The notes: generated by a model from the sequence alone, not told the origin. A stretch of 64,000 nucleotides of DNA from CAYNRA01 sp046293395 (GCA_046293395.1 JBKBOU010000001.1:124001-188000), one strand, 5' to 3'. Numbered from the stretch's first letter, positions 27,390 to 35,546 are shown. A program made the numbers and translations.

Positions 27390-28478
27390 TTAGGCGCTGA
27401 CGGATGACGTATGGGTTACTTCTCCTCGGCAAGAACTTCCTGAGCTTGCCGTACAGCCAAAGCAATGCTGGTTTACAAAAATTTCTCGCTGCATGAGTTC
27501 GTCGTAATCAAAAGCACTGATGTGTTGCCTTGCTTCGCTGGTAGCTACCTTTAATTCGAGCATTTGATTGAAGTCACAATCGTACAGATAACCGTCCCAA
27601 CTGATAGAAATCGTGGAACGACACATGACTTCATGCGCTGCTTCTGGATTGTAAGCTTGAACTAATTTCTCCATGTAATCACCAAAATTACCACTGACAA
27701 TCAGGTAATCTAAATAGCGACTAATCGGAATATTGGTAATGCAGAAAAGCTGATTGAAGTCAATATTGAATTTATTTTTCAAAGAACGTTTAAATTCTCG
27801 CTCCAAACCGGCTTGTCCTGAAGGTAAAAAAGCACCGGCAGGGTTATAAACCAGATTAAGGATTAAATCGCTTCCTTCGATTCCATAACCAACGGCATTT
27901 AGCATTTGCAACGCTTTGATAGAATCCTCAAAAACACCGTCACCACGTTGGGCATCCGTACGACTTGCCGAGTAAAAAGGCAAAGAAGAAACGACTTCAA
28001 TGTGGTGTTTTTTGAAAAAGTCAGGCAAATCGTTGTACTTTTTATTGGCTACAATGATGGTCAGATTGCACCGTACAATGATTTGAACCTCTTGACTTAT
28101 CTTTCGGATTTCTTCGATAAACCAGCGAAAATCAGGGTTCATTTCTGGCGCACCACCTGTTAAATCAATGGATTTAAACGGATATTTTGCCAAAACATTC
28201 AGGCAATGTTGCATGGTCTCACGCGTCATGATTTCCTTGCGGTCTGGCCCAGCATCCACGTGGCAGTGCGTACACACTTGGTTACACATTTTTCCGACAT
28301 TGATTTGAAAAATGTCCACCGATTTAGGTTTCAGCGGAAAGATATTTTCAGCTTCTAAATACGATGCGAAAGTAGGCAGGGTGCGTCCGAGTTGTTCTGA
28401 ATCATTCAAAACTTGAAGTTGAAATGCAGATTCGCCGAGTGCTTTTTTTTGAGCTTTAAGACTTTTGACAGGGTTCAT
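27390..28478 (-). CDS. arsS: Radical SAM/Cys-rich domain protein, ArsS-like
   Basis: A 362-aa radical SAM enzyme. The [4Fe-4S]-SAM motif is CNQVCTHC (Cys65, Cys69, Cys72), followed by the GGAPEMNP SAM segment (about 113-120). The C-terminal domain has the family's Cys-rich end CFGCTASSGSSC (Cys339, Cys342, Cys350). This layout is the ArsS / rSAM-Cys-rich (TIGR04167) type. Members near arsM make arsenosugar-type compounds by adding a deoxyadenosyl group to methylated arsenic. Some members have selenocysteine in the tail, but here all are ordinary TGC/TGT codons. No arsM is in the window, so the arsenic role is by family only. The next gene is 31 bp away. Confidence 0.88.
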   Translation of the reverse strand: MNPVKSLKAQKKALGESAFQLQVLNDSEQLGRTLPTFASYLEAENIFPLKPKSVDIFQINVGKMCNQVCTHCHVDAGPDRKEIMTRETMQHCLNVLAKYPFKSIDLTGGAPEMNPDFRWFIEEIRKISQEVQIIVRCNLTIIVANKKYNDLPDFFKKHHIEVVSSLPFYSASRTDAQRGDGVFEDSIKALQMLNAVGYGIEGSDLILNLVYNPAGAFLPSGQAGLEREFKRSLKNKFNIDFNQLFCITNIPISRYLDYLIVSGNFGDYMEKLVQAYNPEAAHEVMCRSTISISWDGYLYDCDFNQMLELKVATSEARQHISAFDYDELMQREIFVNQHCFGCTASSGSSCRGEVTHTSSVSA

Positions 28479-28547
28479 ACGTGTTTTTTTTGAGTAAATA
28501 CAACAAAGTGCGTTCGCCTATCTTAAATGAGATAAGAGAAGTGCAAA

Positions 28548-29285
28548 TTAAGCAGCAAAAAAAACAGGAGATGGGGGGGCTCGAAGTTGTTTGGAGGTAT
28601 AAAACACAGGATTTGCATAAATCTCTGTGCGATGTAGAATGAGAGAATTATAAAAATCTAAAATCCATTCTTTTATGAGACGTACCAACAGAACCGAGGG
28701 TTCGTATGTCAGTACATCTCCAAAAGAATGTAAGTCAGAAAGCATTGAAAGCCGGAACGCAGCGTCGTTCGTGAATTGTATATAGCTTGTAAAAAAGGAG
28801 TTAGATTCCCACTGAAGATTTTGGAAGGATTTTGGGTCAAAATCCCTGGCATGTAAACCGATGAGGTAAGTTCCACCGCGTTGGTCAGGACCAACAACGT
28901 GTGCATAATTTTCTAATTGGGCATTTGCCTCCAAGATTTGTGTTTTGGATAAAGAAGGGCAGTCATTACCAATTAAAATGAGTTTTTCATAACCCAACCC
29001 GAATAGATAAGCGGCGCAAGTACTTATTTTCGTACCGAAGGTGTCCCCTGAATGCGGAATTTCTTGGGATAAAAATACGGGAAGTTGGGTGGATTTAGCA
29101 ACGCCAAGCGCTTTGGAATTTAATCGAGAAAATATACGGCGATTCAGACCCTTATTCTTTGTTCGAGTAAGAGACTTTCTCTTGATTTCATCGGATGGGT
29201 CAAGAGCAAAGAGGAGTATCGCCGTTTCTTTTTTCAATCTTGGGTCTATTGTTATGCGTAACCAATAAACGCGTTTCGGGAACAT
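28548..29285 (-). CDS. DUF2064 / TIGR04282-type glycosyltransferase-like protein
   Basis: A 245-aa protein related to the GT-A-like 'rSAM/selenodomain-associated transferase 1' family. It keeps LILIGNDCPSLSKTQI (about 110-125) and the VVGPDQRGGTYLIGLHARDF block (about 136-155), which match the DxD-like and GGYYLIGL segments of the family. The N-terminal nucleotide-binding motif (usually FAKxPxPGxVKTRL) is degenerate: FALDPSDEIKRKSL. A TTG start at 29303 is possible, but I chose the ATG at 29285, about 22 bases from the predicted transcription start. It is the first gene of the operon, and this family typically accompanies ArsS-like radical SAM genes, as here. Confidence 0.78.
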   Translation of the reverse strand: MFPKRVYWLRITIDPRLKKETAILLFALDPSDEIKRKSLTRTKNKGLNRRIFSRLNSKALGVAKSTQLPVFLSQEIPHSGDTFGTKISTCAAYLFGLGYEKLILIGNDCPSLSKTQILEANAQLENYAHVVGPDQRGGTYLIGLHARDFDPKSFQNLQWESNSFFTSYIQFTNDAAFRLSMLSDLHSFGDVLTYEPSVLLVRLIKEWILDFYNSLILHRTEIYANPVFYTSKQLRAPPSPVFFAA

Positions 29286-29312
29286 TTGGATTATAAATTC
29301 CAAAATTTTCTA

Positions 29313-29342
29313 CAAATTAAAGGATAGACTTTTGTTTTTCAA
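29313..29342 (-). promoter_or_regulatory. Candidate promoter of the SusCD/radical-SAM operon
   Basis: Minus-strand TTG (29342-29340), 19-bp spacer, then TTAATTTG (29320-29313), one mismatch from TAnnTTTG. It lies 28 bases before the ATG at 29285. Confidence 0.45.
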
Positions 29343-29438
29343 GGTGTAAAGCCAAAAAGTACGTGAATAAAATGAATAATAAACTCAACTTTGTAGTCGG
29401 ATTCAACGTTCTTTTTTACACAATCTTTTCAAATTAAC

Positions 29439-30686
29439 ATGACAAGCACACGTTTTCGATGTATTTTTTGGCTATTCATTGGTCTTTATTTCGTGCAAAC
29501 TGCTGCTTCTGCGCAGGTATTTAATTTCTTTTCAAACAAAGAACCAGAAACGCCAAGGCAGATGCTACTTTCAGATCGTGCCATTCAGCTTGGCACAAAT
29601 GATGCCATCAACAATATGTATAATTTCAATTTTTACGAAGCTGAAAAAGACTTTAAATGGTTGACGGTCAAGTATCCAAATCACCCAATTGGTCATTTTT
29701 TACTGGGTTTAAATGAATGGTGGAAAATTGTTCCAGACTTAAAAGTTACGCGGTACGACGAAACTTGCCATGAATACATGGACTTGGCGATTAAAAAAGC
29801 AGAAGATTTGTATGACGAGGACTCACGCGACAAAGAAGCGGCTTTTTTCTTGGCAGCAGCGTATGCATTCAAAGGTCGTTTATATTCTGAACGCGAAAAA
29901 TGGGTAAAAGCAGCTTGGGCGGGCAAACAAGCCATGAAATATTTGGATAGAAGTAGAGGAGAGGTACAGATTAATCCGGAGTTGATTTTCGGGGATGGGC
30001 TTTATAATTATTATTCCAAATGGATTCATGAGACGTATCCTTCGCTCAAACCCTTGTTGACTTTTTTTAAGAAAGGAGATAAAAAGTTAGGAATCAAGCA
30101 GTTAGAAAATGTAGCTAATAACGCTTTTTATACAAGAATGGAAGCGCGTTACTTTTTGGTTCAAATTTACTCTATGGAAGGGCAACATACGAAGGCATTA
30201 ATTATGGCAAGAACGATGCATTCATTGTATCCAAATAATGCTTTTTTTCATTGTTTTGCTGCGCGTGAATCGTTTGTTTTATCCCAATTTGAGGAGGCTG
30301 AACGGTATGCGAATGAATTGTTAGCACGAGTGCAGGCTCAATCGTATGGGTATGGCGCGACAGACGGGCGGTATGCAAGCTACATTCTCGGATTCATCAA
30401 TGAAAAATACCGTTTAAACAAAATACAGGCACGTCTGTATTACCAAGATACGATTCGGTATTCATTATTGAACAAATCGGAGGATTCGGGTTATGCCTTG
30501 GCAGCACATTTGGCATTGGGAAATTTAGACGAAGAGCGCCAAGATTGGGTCAGTGCGCGGCAACATTACGATAAAGTAGTGCAGGAGTCTGAGAAAAATT
30601 CAGTATATTATACGAAAGGAAAAGCAGCTTTAAAGGAATTGGATAAGAAAACAAAACCAGTGAGAGGGGCGAGAAAAAGCAAATAA
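29439..30686 (+). CDS. Secreted TPR-repeat protein
   Basis: A 415-aa protein with a signal peptide (about 1-25, cut after ASAQ). The mature part is all-helical with TPR-like units (for example NNMYNFNFYEAEKDFKWLTV at about 49-68, and YSMEGQHTKALIMARTMHSL). The last 15 residues are Lys/Arg-rich. It is probably a periplasmic scaffold. Homologues are common in Bacteroidota without a defined role. It is transcribed away from the radical-SAM operon and closed by a terminator, so it is a separate unit. Confidence 0.82.
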   Translation: MTSTRFRCIFWLFIGLYFVQTAASAQVFNFFSNKEPETPRQMLLSDRAIQLGTNDAINNMYNFNFYEAEKDFKWLTVKYPNHPIGHFLLGLNEWWKIVPDLKVTRYDETCHEYMDLAIKKAEDLYDEDSRDKEAAFFLAAAYAFKGRLYSEREKWVKAAWAGKQAMKYLDRSRGEVQINPELIFGDGLYNYYSKWIHETYPSLKPLLTFFKKGDKKLGIKQLENVANNAFYTRMEARYFLVQIYSMEGQHTKALIMARTMHSLYPNNAFFHCFAARESFVLSQFEEAERYANELLARVQAQSYGYGATDGRYASYILGFINEKYRLNKIQARLYYQDTIRYSLLNKSEDSGYALAAHLALGNLDEERQDWVSARQHYDKVVQESEKNSVYYTKGKAALKELDKKTKPVRGARKSK

Positions 30687-30699
30687 ATAGCAAGTGTGA

Positions 30700-30735
30700 A
30701 AACGAAAAAAGCTCCGTCAGGAGCTTTTTTCGTTT
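30700..30735. terminator. Bidirectional intrinsic terminator
   Basis: AAACGAAAAAAGCTCC and GGAGCTTTTTTCGTTT pair around a GTCA loop. It lies between the convergent TPR and Lrp genes; the outer base of the right arm overlaps the Lrp stop codon (30735-30737). Confidence 0.9.
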
Positions 30736-31205
30736 CAAGGAATGGGCAATACTTTGCTGTTTTTGAATGTCGATAGAATAACCATGGTTTGCGTACTTGC
30801 AACGACCTCAATCTCATTGATGGTTTCCATGATTAGTTTTTGGTATGAACCAATGTCTTTGGCAATTACCTTCAATAAAAAGTCACACGAACCGGTCACG
30901 TGATGGCATTCGATGATTTCAGGTACTTGCTCGATGGTACTCACGAATAAATCAGTGACAGATTTGCGATGACCATTCAAGGTAACTTGAACAAAAGTCA
31001 TGACACCCAAACCTACTTTTTCACGATCTATGTGTGCGTGATAGCTTTCGATGATACCACTTGTTTCTAGTTTCTTCACTCTTTCCAAGGTTGGAGCTGG
31101 AGATAAGCCAATATCTTTGGAAAGCTGCGCATTTGTTATTTTACCATTTCCTTGAAGTATTTCCAATAACTTATGATCTATTTGATCTAACTTGGGAACT
31201 GCCAT
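30735..31205 (-). CDS. Lrp/AsnC family transcriptional regulator
   Basis: A 156-aa DNA-binding regulator with an N-terminal winged helix-turn-helix (about 5-55, with NAQLSKDIGLSPAPTLERVK) and a C-terminal RAM domain (about 65-145, with VTGSCDFLLKVIAKDIGSYQ) that senses amino acids and forms octamers. Length is typical. Its targets are not visible; neither neighbour is an amino-acid gene. A minus-strand -7 element lies about 40 bases upstream of the start. Confidence 0.95.
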   Translation of the reverse strand: MAVPKLDQIDHKLLEILQGNGKITNAQLSKDIGLSPAPTLERVKKLETSGIIESYHAHIDREKVGLGVMTFVQVTLNGHRKSVTDLFVSTIEQVPEIIECHHVTGSCDFLLKVIAKDIGSYQKLIMETINEIEVVASTQTMVILSTFKNSKVLPIP

Positions 31206-31242
31206 TTTAATTTTGTTGATGTTTTCAAAATATAATTTGGCA

Positions 31243-31250
31243 CAAAGTTA
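31243..31250 (-). promoter_or_regulatory. Candidate -7 element for the Lrp-family gene
   Basis: Minus-strand TAACTTTG matches TAnnTTTG and is 38 bases before the ATG. No clear -33 TTG was found at 19-21 bp. Confidence 0.35.
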
Positions 31251-31299
31251 ATTAATTGAATGAATCTTTTTAAATGATTCTCGTATATTCCTAAAAGTT

Positions 31300-31584
31300 T
31301 TACATCCGCTTGGATACTTTATTATGACTAATCACCCGCTGCCTGCTGCATTTGTGGCGAAAATCATCTACGGCACTCTTTTTTGCATGTTTGGTTGCCC
31401 TTCCTTGCACACGCGCTCTCCAAAGTCGCCAAGACGTAGGCTTCATTTCTCTGCGCATCAGCTCAATGACTTCTTTTTCAGACAGTCCAAACTGCCATTT
31501 GATAGCTTCAAAGGGAGTTCTGTCTTCCCAAGCCATCCCAATGATTCGGTCAATTTCTTCTGGTGTTAATGTATTCATTTGCAT
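31300..31584 (-). CDS. DUF2805 / TIGR03643 family protein
   Basis: A 94-aa basic protein. The core EEIDRIIGMAWEDRTPFEAI followed by FGLSEKEVIELMR resembles a helix-turn-helix, then MKPTSWRLWRARVQGRATKH is the family signature (DUF2805, TIGR03643). The start could be either of two Met codons six bases apart (31584 or 31578). Function is not established. In other genomes this family often sits with DUF2256 and photolyase/cryptochrome genes. Here the DUF2256 gene is its divergent neighbour, 49 bp away. Confidence 0.88.
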   Translation of the reverse strand: MQMNTLTPEEIDRIIGMAWEDRTPFEAIKWQFGLSEKEVIELMRREMKPTSWRLWRARVQGRATKHAKKSAVDDFRHKCSRQRVISHNKVSKRM

Positions 31585-31633
31585 TGATTTCTTGAGTTTA
31601 CAAACTTTTTTTTCGCAAAAAAGTTAAAAAAAC

Positions 31634-31771
31634 ATGAAAATGAAAAAGAAAGAAAATTTCCCATCAAAGGTTTGTCCCGTTTGCAATAGACCCTTTTCTT
31701 GGCGAAAAAAGTGGGAGAAAGTCTGGGATGAGGTGGTGTATTGTAGTGATGCCTGCCGTAAAAAAAAGTAA
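31634..31771 (+). CDS. DUF2256 family zinc-ribbon-like small protein
   Basis: A 45-aa protein. Four cysteines (14, 17, 37, 41) in the pattern CPVC...YCSDAC probably bind one zinc. The segment NRPFSWRKKWEKVWDEVVYC is the DUF2256 signature. The ATG at 31634 gives the expected length, and the stop is 3 bases from the convergent alkyltransferase-like gene. Function is unknown. The family commonly neighbours DUF2805 and photolyase-type genes. Here DUF2805 is divergent on one side and a DNA-alkylation homologue is on the other, which fits a DNA-damage link by position only. Confidence 0.9.
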   Translation: MKMKKKENFPSKVCPVCNRPFSWRKKWEKVWDEVVYCSDACRKKK

Positions 31772-31774
31772 GAT

Positions 31775-32110
31775 TTACAACGCTAATTCTATCGATGGAT
31801 TCCAAAAGTGGGTTTCAAATGCTACAACCTGGTCGTTGTGGACTTTTACACCCTCGTTTTCCAATAATTCTTGCATGTAAGTAGGTGTAGCGAAAAAATG
31901 TTTGCCTGTCAGAACTCCTTTTGCATTGACGACGCGGTGCGCGGGGATTTCCGACATACCATGGCTAACATTGAGAGCCCAACCAACTAGTCGGGCTCCT
32001 CTTTTATTTCCTAAATAAGCGGCTATAGCACCGTATGTTGATACACGGCCTTCTGGAATCAAGGCGACTACTTCGTAGATGGCACTAAATTTATTGTCTG
32101 TCTCTGTCAC
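31775..32110 (-). CDS. Alkyltransferase-like protein (MGMT homologue lacking the active-site Cys)
   Basis: A 111-aa protein matching the O6-alkylguanine-DNA alkyltransferase DNA-binding domain. It keeps the flipping Tyr (STYG, Tyr26) and the Arg finger (RGARLVG, Arg40), but the active-site PCHRV is PAHRV (Ala57), so it cannot accept an alkyl group. Such alkyltransferase-like (ATL) proteins bind O6-alkylguanine and hand lesions to nucleotide excision repair. ATLs often have Trp at this site; Ala is another variant. The start is a GTG at 32110, as no ATG is available. It overlaps the DUF3109 gene by 20 bp and is the last gene of that unit. Confidence 0.9.
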   Translation of the reverse strand: MTETDNKFSAIYEVVALIPEGRVSTYGAIAAYLGNKRGARLVGWALNVSHGMSEIPAHRVVNAKGVLTGKHFFATPTYMQELLENEGVKVHNDQVVAFETHFWNPSIELAL

Positions 32111-32663
32111 GAATTTCTTGTTCTAATTGCCTATACCACTCTTCTCCATACGCGCGTGTAAGTGGTTCCTTTAAAAACTGGTAAACGGGCACACCTAACT
32201 GCTCTCCCAACGAACATGCAGGAGAACAAATGCTCCATCTATCGTAATTTAATGCATGAAATTGCTCGTATTTTGTAATCCGTATTGGATATAAATGGCA
32301 AGAAATAGGCTTCTTAAAATCAATTTTTCCATCATTATACGCCAATTCAATCCCACACTTTAAGTGTCCTTTTTCATCATATAACGCATAAGCGCATTCT
32401 TTCCCATCTATCGTTGGTGTAGAAAAATCGCCCTCGAAATCCTGAATATAAACGCCTTGTTCCTCAATAGCAGCTATTCCTTCTTTTGTTAAATAAGGTT
32501 TAACTTTTTCATAAATCTCATGCATTATCGGTAGTTCGACATCTTCGAGCGGTGCGCCTAAATCTCCTTCTACACAACACGCTCCTTTACATTTCTCAAT
32601 GTCACAGACAAACAGCTTGTCTGCAATATCATCACTTATACATGTATCTTCTATGAGTATCAT
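32091..32663 (-). CDS. DUF3109 family Cys-rich protein
   Basis: A 190-aa protein of the DUF3109 group, related to the YkgJ-type Fe-S or zinc cluster proteins. Conserved cysteines are in FVCDIEKCKGACCVEGDLGA (about 18-37), GKECAYAL, KCGIE, ISCHLYPIRIT and WSICSPACSLG. The order C-x4-C-x3-CC, then C, C, C and C-x3-C suggests metal binding. Function is unknown. It is 2 bp downstream of the lytic transglycosylase gene and overlaps the ATL gene. Confidence 0.88.
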   Translation of the reverse strand: MILIEDTCISDDIADKLFVCDIEKCKGACCVEGDLGAPLEDVELPIMHEIYEKVKPYLTKEGIAAIEEQGVYIQDFEGDFSTPTIDGKECAYALYDEKGHLKCGIELAYNDGKIDFKKPISCHLYPIRITKYEQFHALNYDRWSICSPACSLGEQLGVPVYQFLKEPLTRAYGEEWYRQLEQEIRDRDRQ

Positions 32664-32665
32664 TT

Positions 32666-34792
32666 TTATTTTTTTATGATTAATTCTTTCCCAACAGAAA
32701 TAGAATTTCCATTCAACCTATTCAAGTCTTGCACTTGTTTCACACTTACGCCATATTTTTTAGCAATACTGAAAAGTGTATCTCCTGCTCTGACAATATG
32801 TTTGATGCTTGTATTTTTGGTCTGTGTTGTTCCATTTCCTCTTCCAACTCGCAGCGTTTGTCCGACGGAGATGGTATTGTCAGTTAACCCGTTTAGTCGT
32901 TGTAATTCGGGCACAGTCATTCCGTATTTTTTGGATATGCTATACAAAGTTTCTGATGGAGCAACTTCGTGTATTTGTAGGTCAGAGGACGTATTTCTTA
33001 CCTCTGAACTTCGGTTTTCTGTTGACGTGTTAATTTGTGGTTCACTAACCAGAAGTTCTTGCCCATATTGGAGTACATTATCTGGCAAGTTATTCCAACG
33101 TTTTATGTTTTCAACCGAGGTCTGGTACTTTCTTGAAATACTGTACAACGTTTCTTTTTGCCCTACAACATGAATCATACCGGTTTTAACGCTTGGTAAG
33201 CTAGCATTAGCCGTTTTACTTGGTGTTGTAGAAATAGGTTTGTTGTCAATTTTTGCTGGTTCTTTGTTGACAGTAGGGGTATTGGTGGGTTTTGTATTTT
33301 CGATAATGATGGGGTCAACGATGATGTAATCTTCTTCTTCATCTGAAAATACAGGCTCAACCTTCGTTGCTGTTGCAGAGTCTTTCTGTTGCACTTGCTC
33401 CGTTGGTTTTTTGGCAACTTCTTTTGACTCCATATCCTTCATTAAAGGTAGATTTTGAGCAGGAGGAGTTATCAAATCTTCCTGATCTTCAATGATTTCT
33501 ATCGGTTTATTTTTCGGTCTTGTTGATTTTAAATAAAGAACACGCCCTTTTTGAAGGTATAGAACAGACGTTAAGCGATTGAACTTCTTTAAACTCTTCA
33601 CCTGAATACCATAAATTTGTGAAATATCCCACAAGGTTTGGTTTTCCAAGACTGTGTGAAAAGCAATAGGTCCTTTTTTATTTTTCATCTGCAAATAATA
33701 CACATTCCCTTCCTTCAGCATATCTCGTTCGCTCATGTCATTAAAGCGTAGGAACGCTTTGATGCTTACCTTCGCTTTTTTAGCCAACTGTGCTACCTCA
33801 TCTCCAGGAGTTGCTAGTATTCCTTTTTTTCCATTGATTTCGTAAAAAATAGGAGTACCTTCCTCCACGTTATTTGGTGTTTTTCTAGCAAGTTGTGGGT
33901 AACCTGCTGTTTTAAGCAAGCCTTTGTTCAGTTCGTCACCACGTGATTTTATCCGGGCTAAATCTTGAAATGAACTCAAAATAGCTACTTCGTATAATTT
34001 ATCAGAAGGGATTTGGTTTACATTTAGCCATTGATTGTATCGAACGACCTGTTGTTCGTCAAGTAGTAGTCCTGCTGCTATCTCCGTAAGGGTTTTTCCG
34101 GATGTAGGATACAGATACAGACTGTAGTTTGAATCTGGAATTCTGTTCAAGCGATGTTCGAATGCAGCTTTGTGCGCTACGAGTTTGATTAAATATCTAT
34201 CCGTATTTTCATCAAACTCAATTTCTTTGGCATTTGCCCACGTACTTGGAAGAATCTTTGACACGCCGGTTGTTCCCCAATAAAAAGAAAGAGCAGAGGA
34301 TACCCAGTTTTTATAGATTTCAAAATTTCGTTTGAAATACACGCTAGCACCATTGGTTGATGAAATGATGTGTTTCCTTTCGTCCACGTAGGTATTGATA
34401 TTGATTCCTACCTCTCTCGCTGTCGCTGATTTAAACTGCCAAAAACCAACCGCATTTGACGTGGAAATCGCCTCCGGAAGTAAAGAACTTTCTAAGACGG
34501 GGATATATTTAAAATCTTCGGGCACACCTTGCGCTTGAAGAGTGGCTGTTATATGCGGAAAATACAATTGCATTCTCTCCAGCTTTTGGTCTAGTAGGGC
34601 TCCTTGTGGAAGGAGAAGATTTCTAATTTCAGAATTGACCATCTGCTGTGCACGAACATTTAAGTTGATTGTGACATCTGCAAACTGGAATTTCCTATCT
34701 ACCTCTGGTATTGGATAAGTAATTTGCGCTTTTGTTGTGAAAAATAGGAGCGAAAAGCACAGGAGGAGAACTGATTTTTGTAAATTTTTCAT
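32666..34792 (-). CDS. Membrane-bound lytic murein transglycosylase-like protein with LysM repeats
   Basis: A 708-aa exported protein with a signal peptide (about 1-22). The SLT domain (about 80-210) has the catalytic Glu101 (LESSLLPEAIS) and SNAVGFWQFKSATAREVG. The usual AYNAG motif is changed to SFYWGTTG. After a Thr/Pro/Lys-rich linker come LysM domains with TLWDIS, TLYSIS, TLYSIS and TLFSIA cores (about 365-410, 545-590, 605-650, 660-708), preceded by a degenerate unit near 330. By family it cleaves peptidoglycan glycan strands (MltD type). It follows the O-methyltransferase gene by 3 bp. Confidence 0.9.
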   Translation of the reverse strand: MKNLQKSVLLLCFSLLFFTTKAQITYPIPEVDRKFQFADVTINLNVRAQQMVNSEIRNLLLPQGALLDQKLERMQLYFPHITATLQAQGVPEDFKYIPVLESSLLPEAISTSNAVGFWQFKSATAREVGININTYVDERKHIISSTNGASVYFKRNFEIYKNWVSSALSFYWGTTGVSKILPSTWANAKEIEFDENTDRYLIKLVAHKAAFEHRLNRIPDSNYSLYLYPTSGKTLTEIAAGLLLDEQQVVRYNQWLNVNQIPSDKLYEVAILSSFQDLARIKSRGDELNKGLLKTAGYPQLARKTPNNVEEGTPIFYEINGKKGILATPGDEVAQLAKKAKVSIKAFLRFNDMSERDMLKEGNVYYLQMKNKKGPIAFHTVLENQTLWDISQIYGIQVKSLKKFNRLTSVLYLQKGRVLYLKSTRPKNKPIEIIEDQEDLITPPAQNLPLMKDMESKEVAKKPTEQVQQKDSATATKVEPVFSDEEEDYIIVDPIIIENTKPTNTPTVNKEPAKIDNKPISTTPSKTANASLPSVKTGMIHVVGQKETLYSISRKYQTSVENIKRWNNLPDNVLQYGQELLVSEPQINTSTENRSSEVRNTSSDLQIHEVAPSETLYSISKKYGMTVPELQRLNGLTDNTISVGQTLRVGRGNGTTQTKNTSIKHIVRAGDTLFSIAKKYGVSVKQVQDLNRLNGNSISVGKELIIKK

Positions 34793-34795
34793 AAT

Positions 34796-35431
34796 TCAAA
34801 TTATTCTTGAAATCATCAAACCATCTCGGATGGGCATTAAGATGTTTTCTGTTTGGGAATCTGTGTGCGCGTTTAGATTGAAATCACGTAAATGTATAGT
34901 CTTTTTATCCTTAAACTGAGGGTCGGGGACTTTCCCGTCCCAAAGTATATTGTCTGCAATGATGAGGCCCCCTTTTTGCATAAGTGGTTTTACCAAATCA
35001 TAATAGACTTGATAACTTTGTTTATCTGCATCAATGAAAACTAGGTCAAATTTGATGCCTTGAAAGGTTGGAATGAGGTCTCGTGCGTCGCCAATTCGGT
35101 AGTCAATTTGCTGGCTATACATGCTTTTCTCAAAGTAGCTTCGCGTAAATTTTTCTAACTCTTCGTTCACATCAATGGTAATCAATCGTCCGTTTGGTGC
35201 TAATCCCTCCGCCAAACAAAGTGCTGAATAACCCGTAAATGTGCCTATCTCTAATATGTTCGAGGGATTTACGAGTTTACTTATAAGGGACAAGAAGCGT
35301 CCTTGAAAATGGCCAGAAAGCATTCTGGGTTGTAGAATTTTAGCATGTGTTTCCCTATTGAGCTCGGCGAGTAAGCTATTTTCAGAAGTTGTATGCTCGT
35401 CGCAATAAGCTTGGATGAGTTGATTAATCAT
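34796..35431 (-). CDS. SAM-dependent O-methyltransferase
   Basis: A 211-aa class I methyltransferase of the CCoAMT/COMT-like O-methyltransferase family. It has the SAM-binding loop ILEIGTFTGYSALCLAEGL (about 60-78), the acidic motif GDARDL, and the metal-site region DLVFIDADKQSYQVYYD plus IIADNILWDGKV. Bacterial members often methylate small catechols, but the substrate here is unknown. It is the first gene of a four-gene minus-strand unit (methyltransferase, transglycosylase, DUF3109, ATL) behind a good promoter. Confidence 0.92.
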   Translation of the reverse strand: MINQLIQAYCDEHTTSENSLLAELNRETHAKILQPRMLSGHFQGRFLSLISKLVNPSNILEIGTFTGYSALCLAEGLAPNGRLITIDVNEELEKFTRSYFEKSMYSQQIDYRIGDARDLIPTFQGIKFDLVFIDADKQSYQVYYDLVKPLMQKGGLIIADNILWDGKVPDPQFKDKKTIHLRDFNLNAHTDSQTENILMPIRDGLMISRII

Positions 35432-35475
35432 TTTTCTTTCATTAGTGCAGAATTGCTATTGGCACATTATTCAAA

Positions 35476-35505
35476 CAAAATTATTGATTTATTTCATTTT
35501 TTCAA
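35476..35505 (-). promoter_or_regulatory. Bacteroidota promoter for the methyltransferase-transglycosylase unit
   Basis: Minus-strand TTG (35505-35503), 19-bp spacer and TAATTTTG (35483-35476) match the consensus fully. The start codon is 45 bases downstream. Confidence 0.55.
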
Positions 35506-35546
35506 TAAACTCCGTTAAACTCTGTACATGTTCTGTACCATACATT

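Noticed and set aside
27390..27480. Possible selenocysteine codon in the radical SAM tail
   Set aside because: All Cys codons read TGC or TGT and no in-frame TGA is present.
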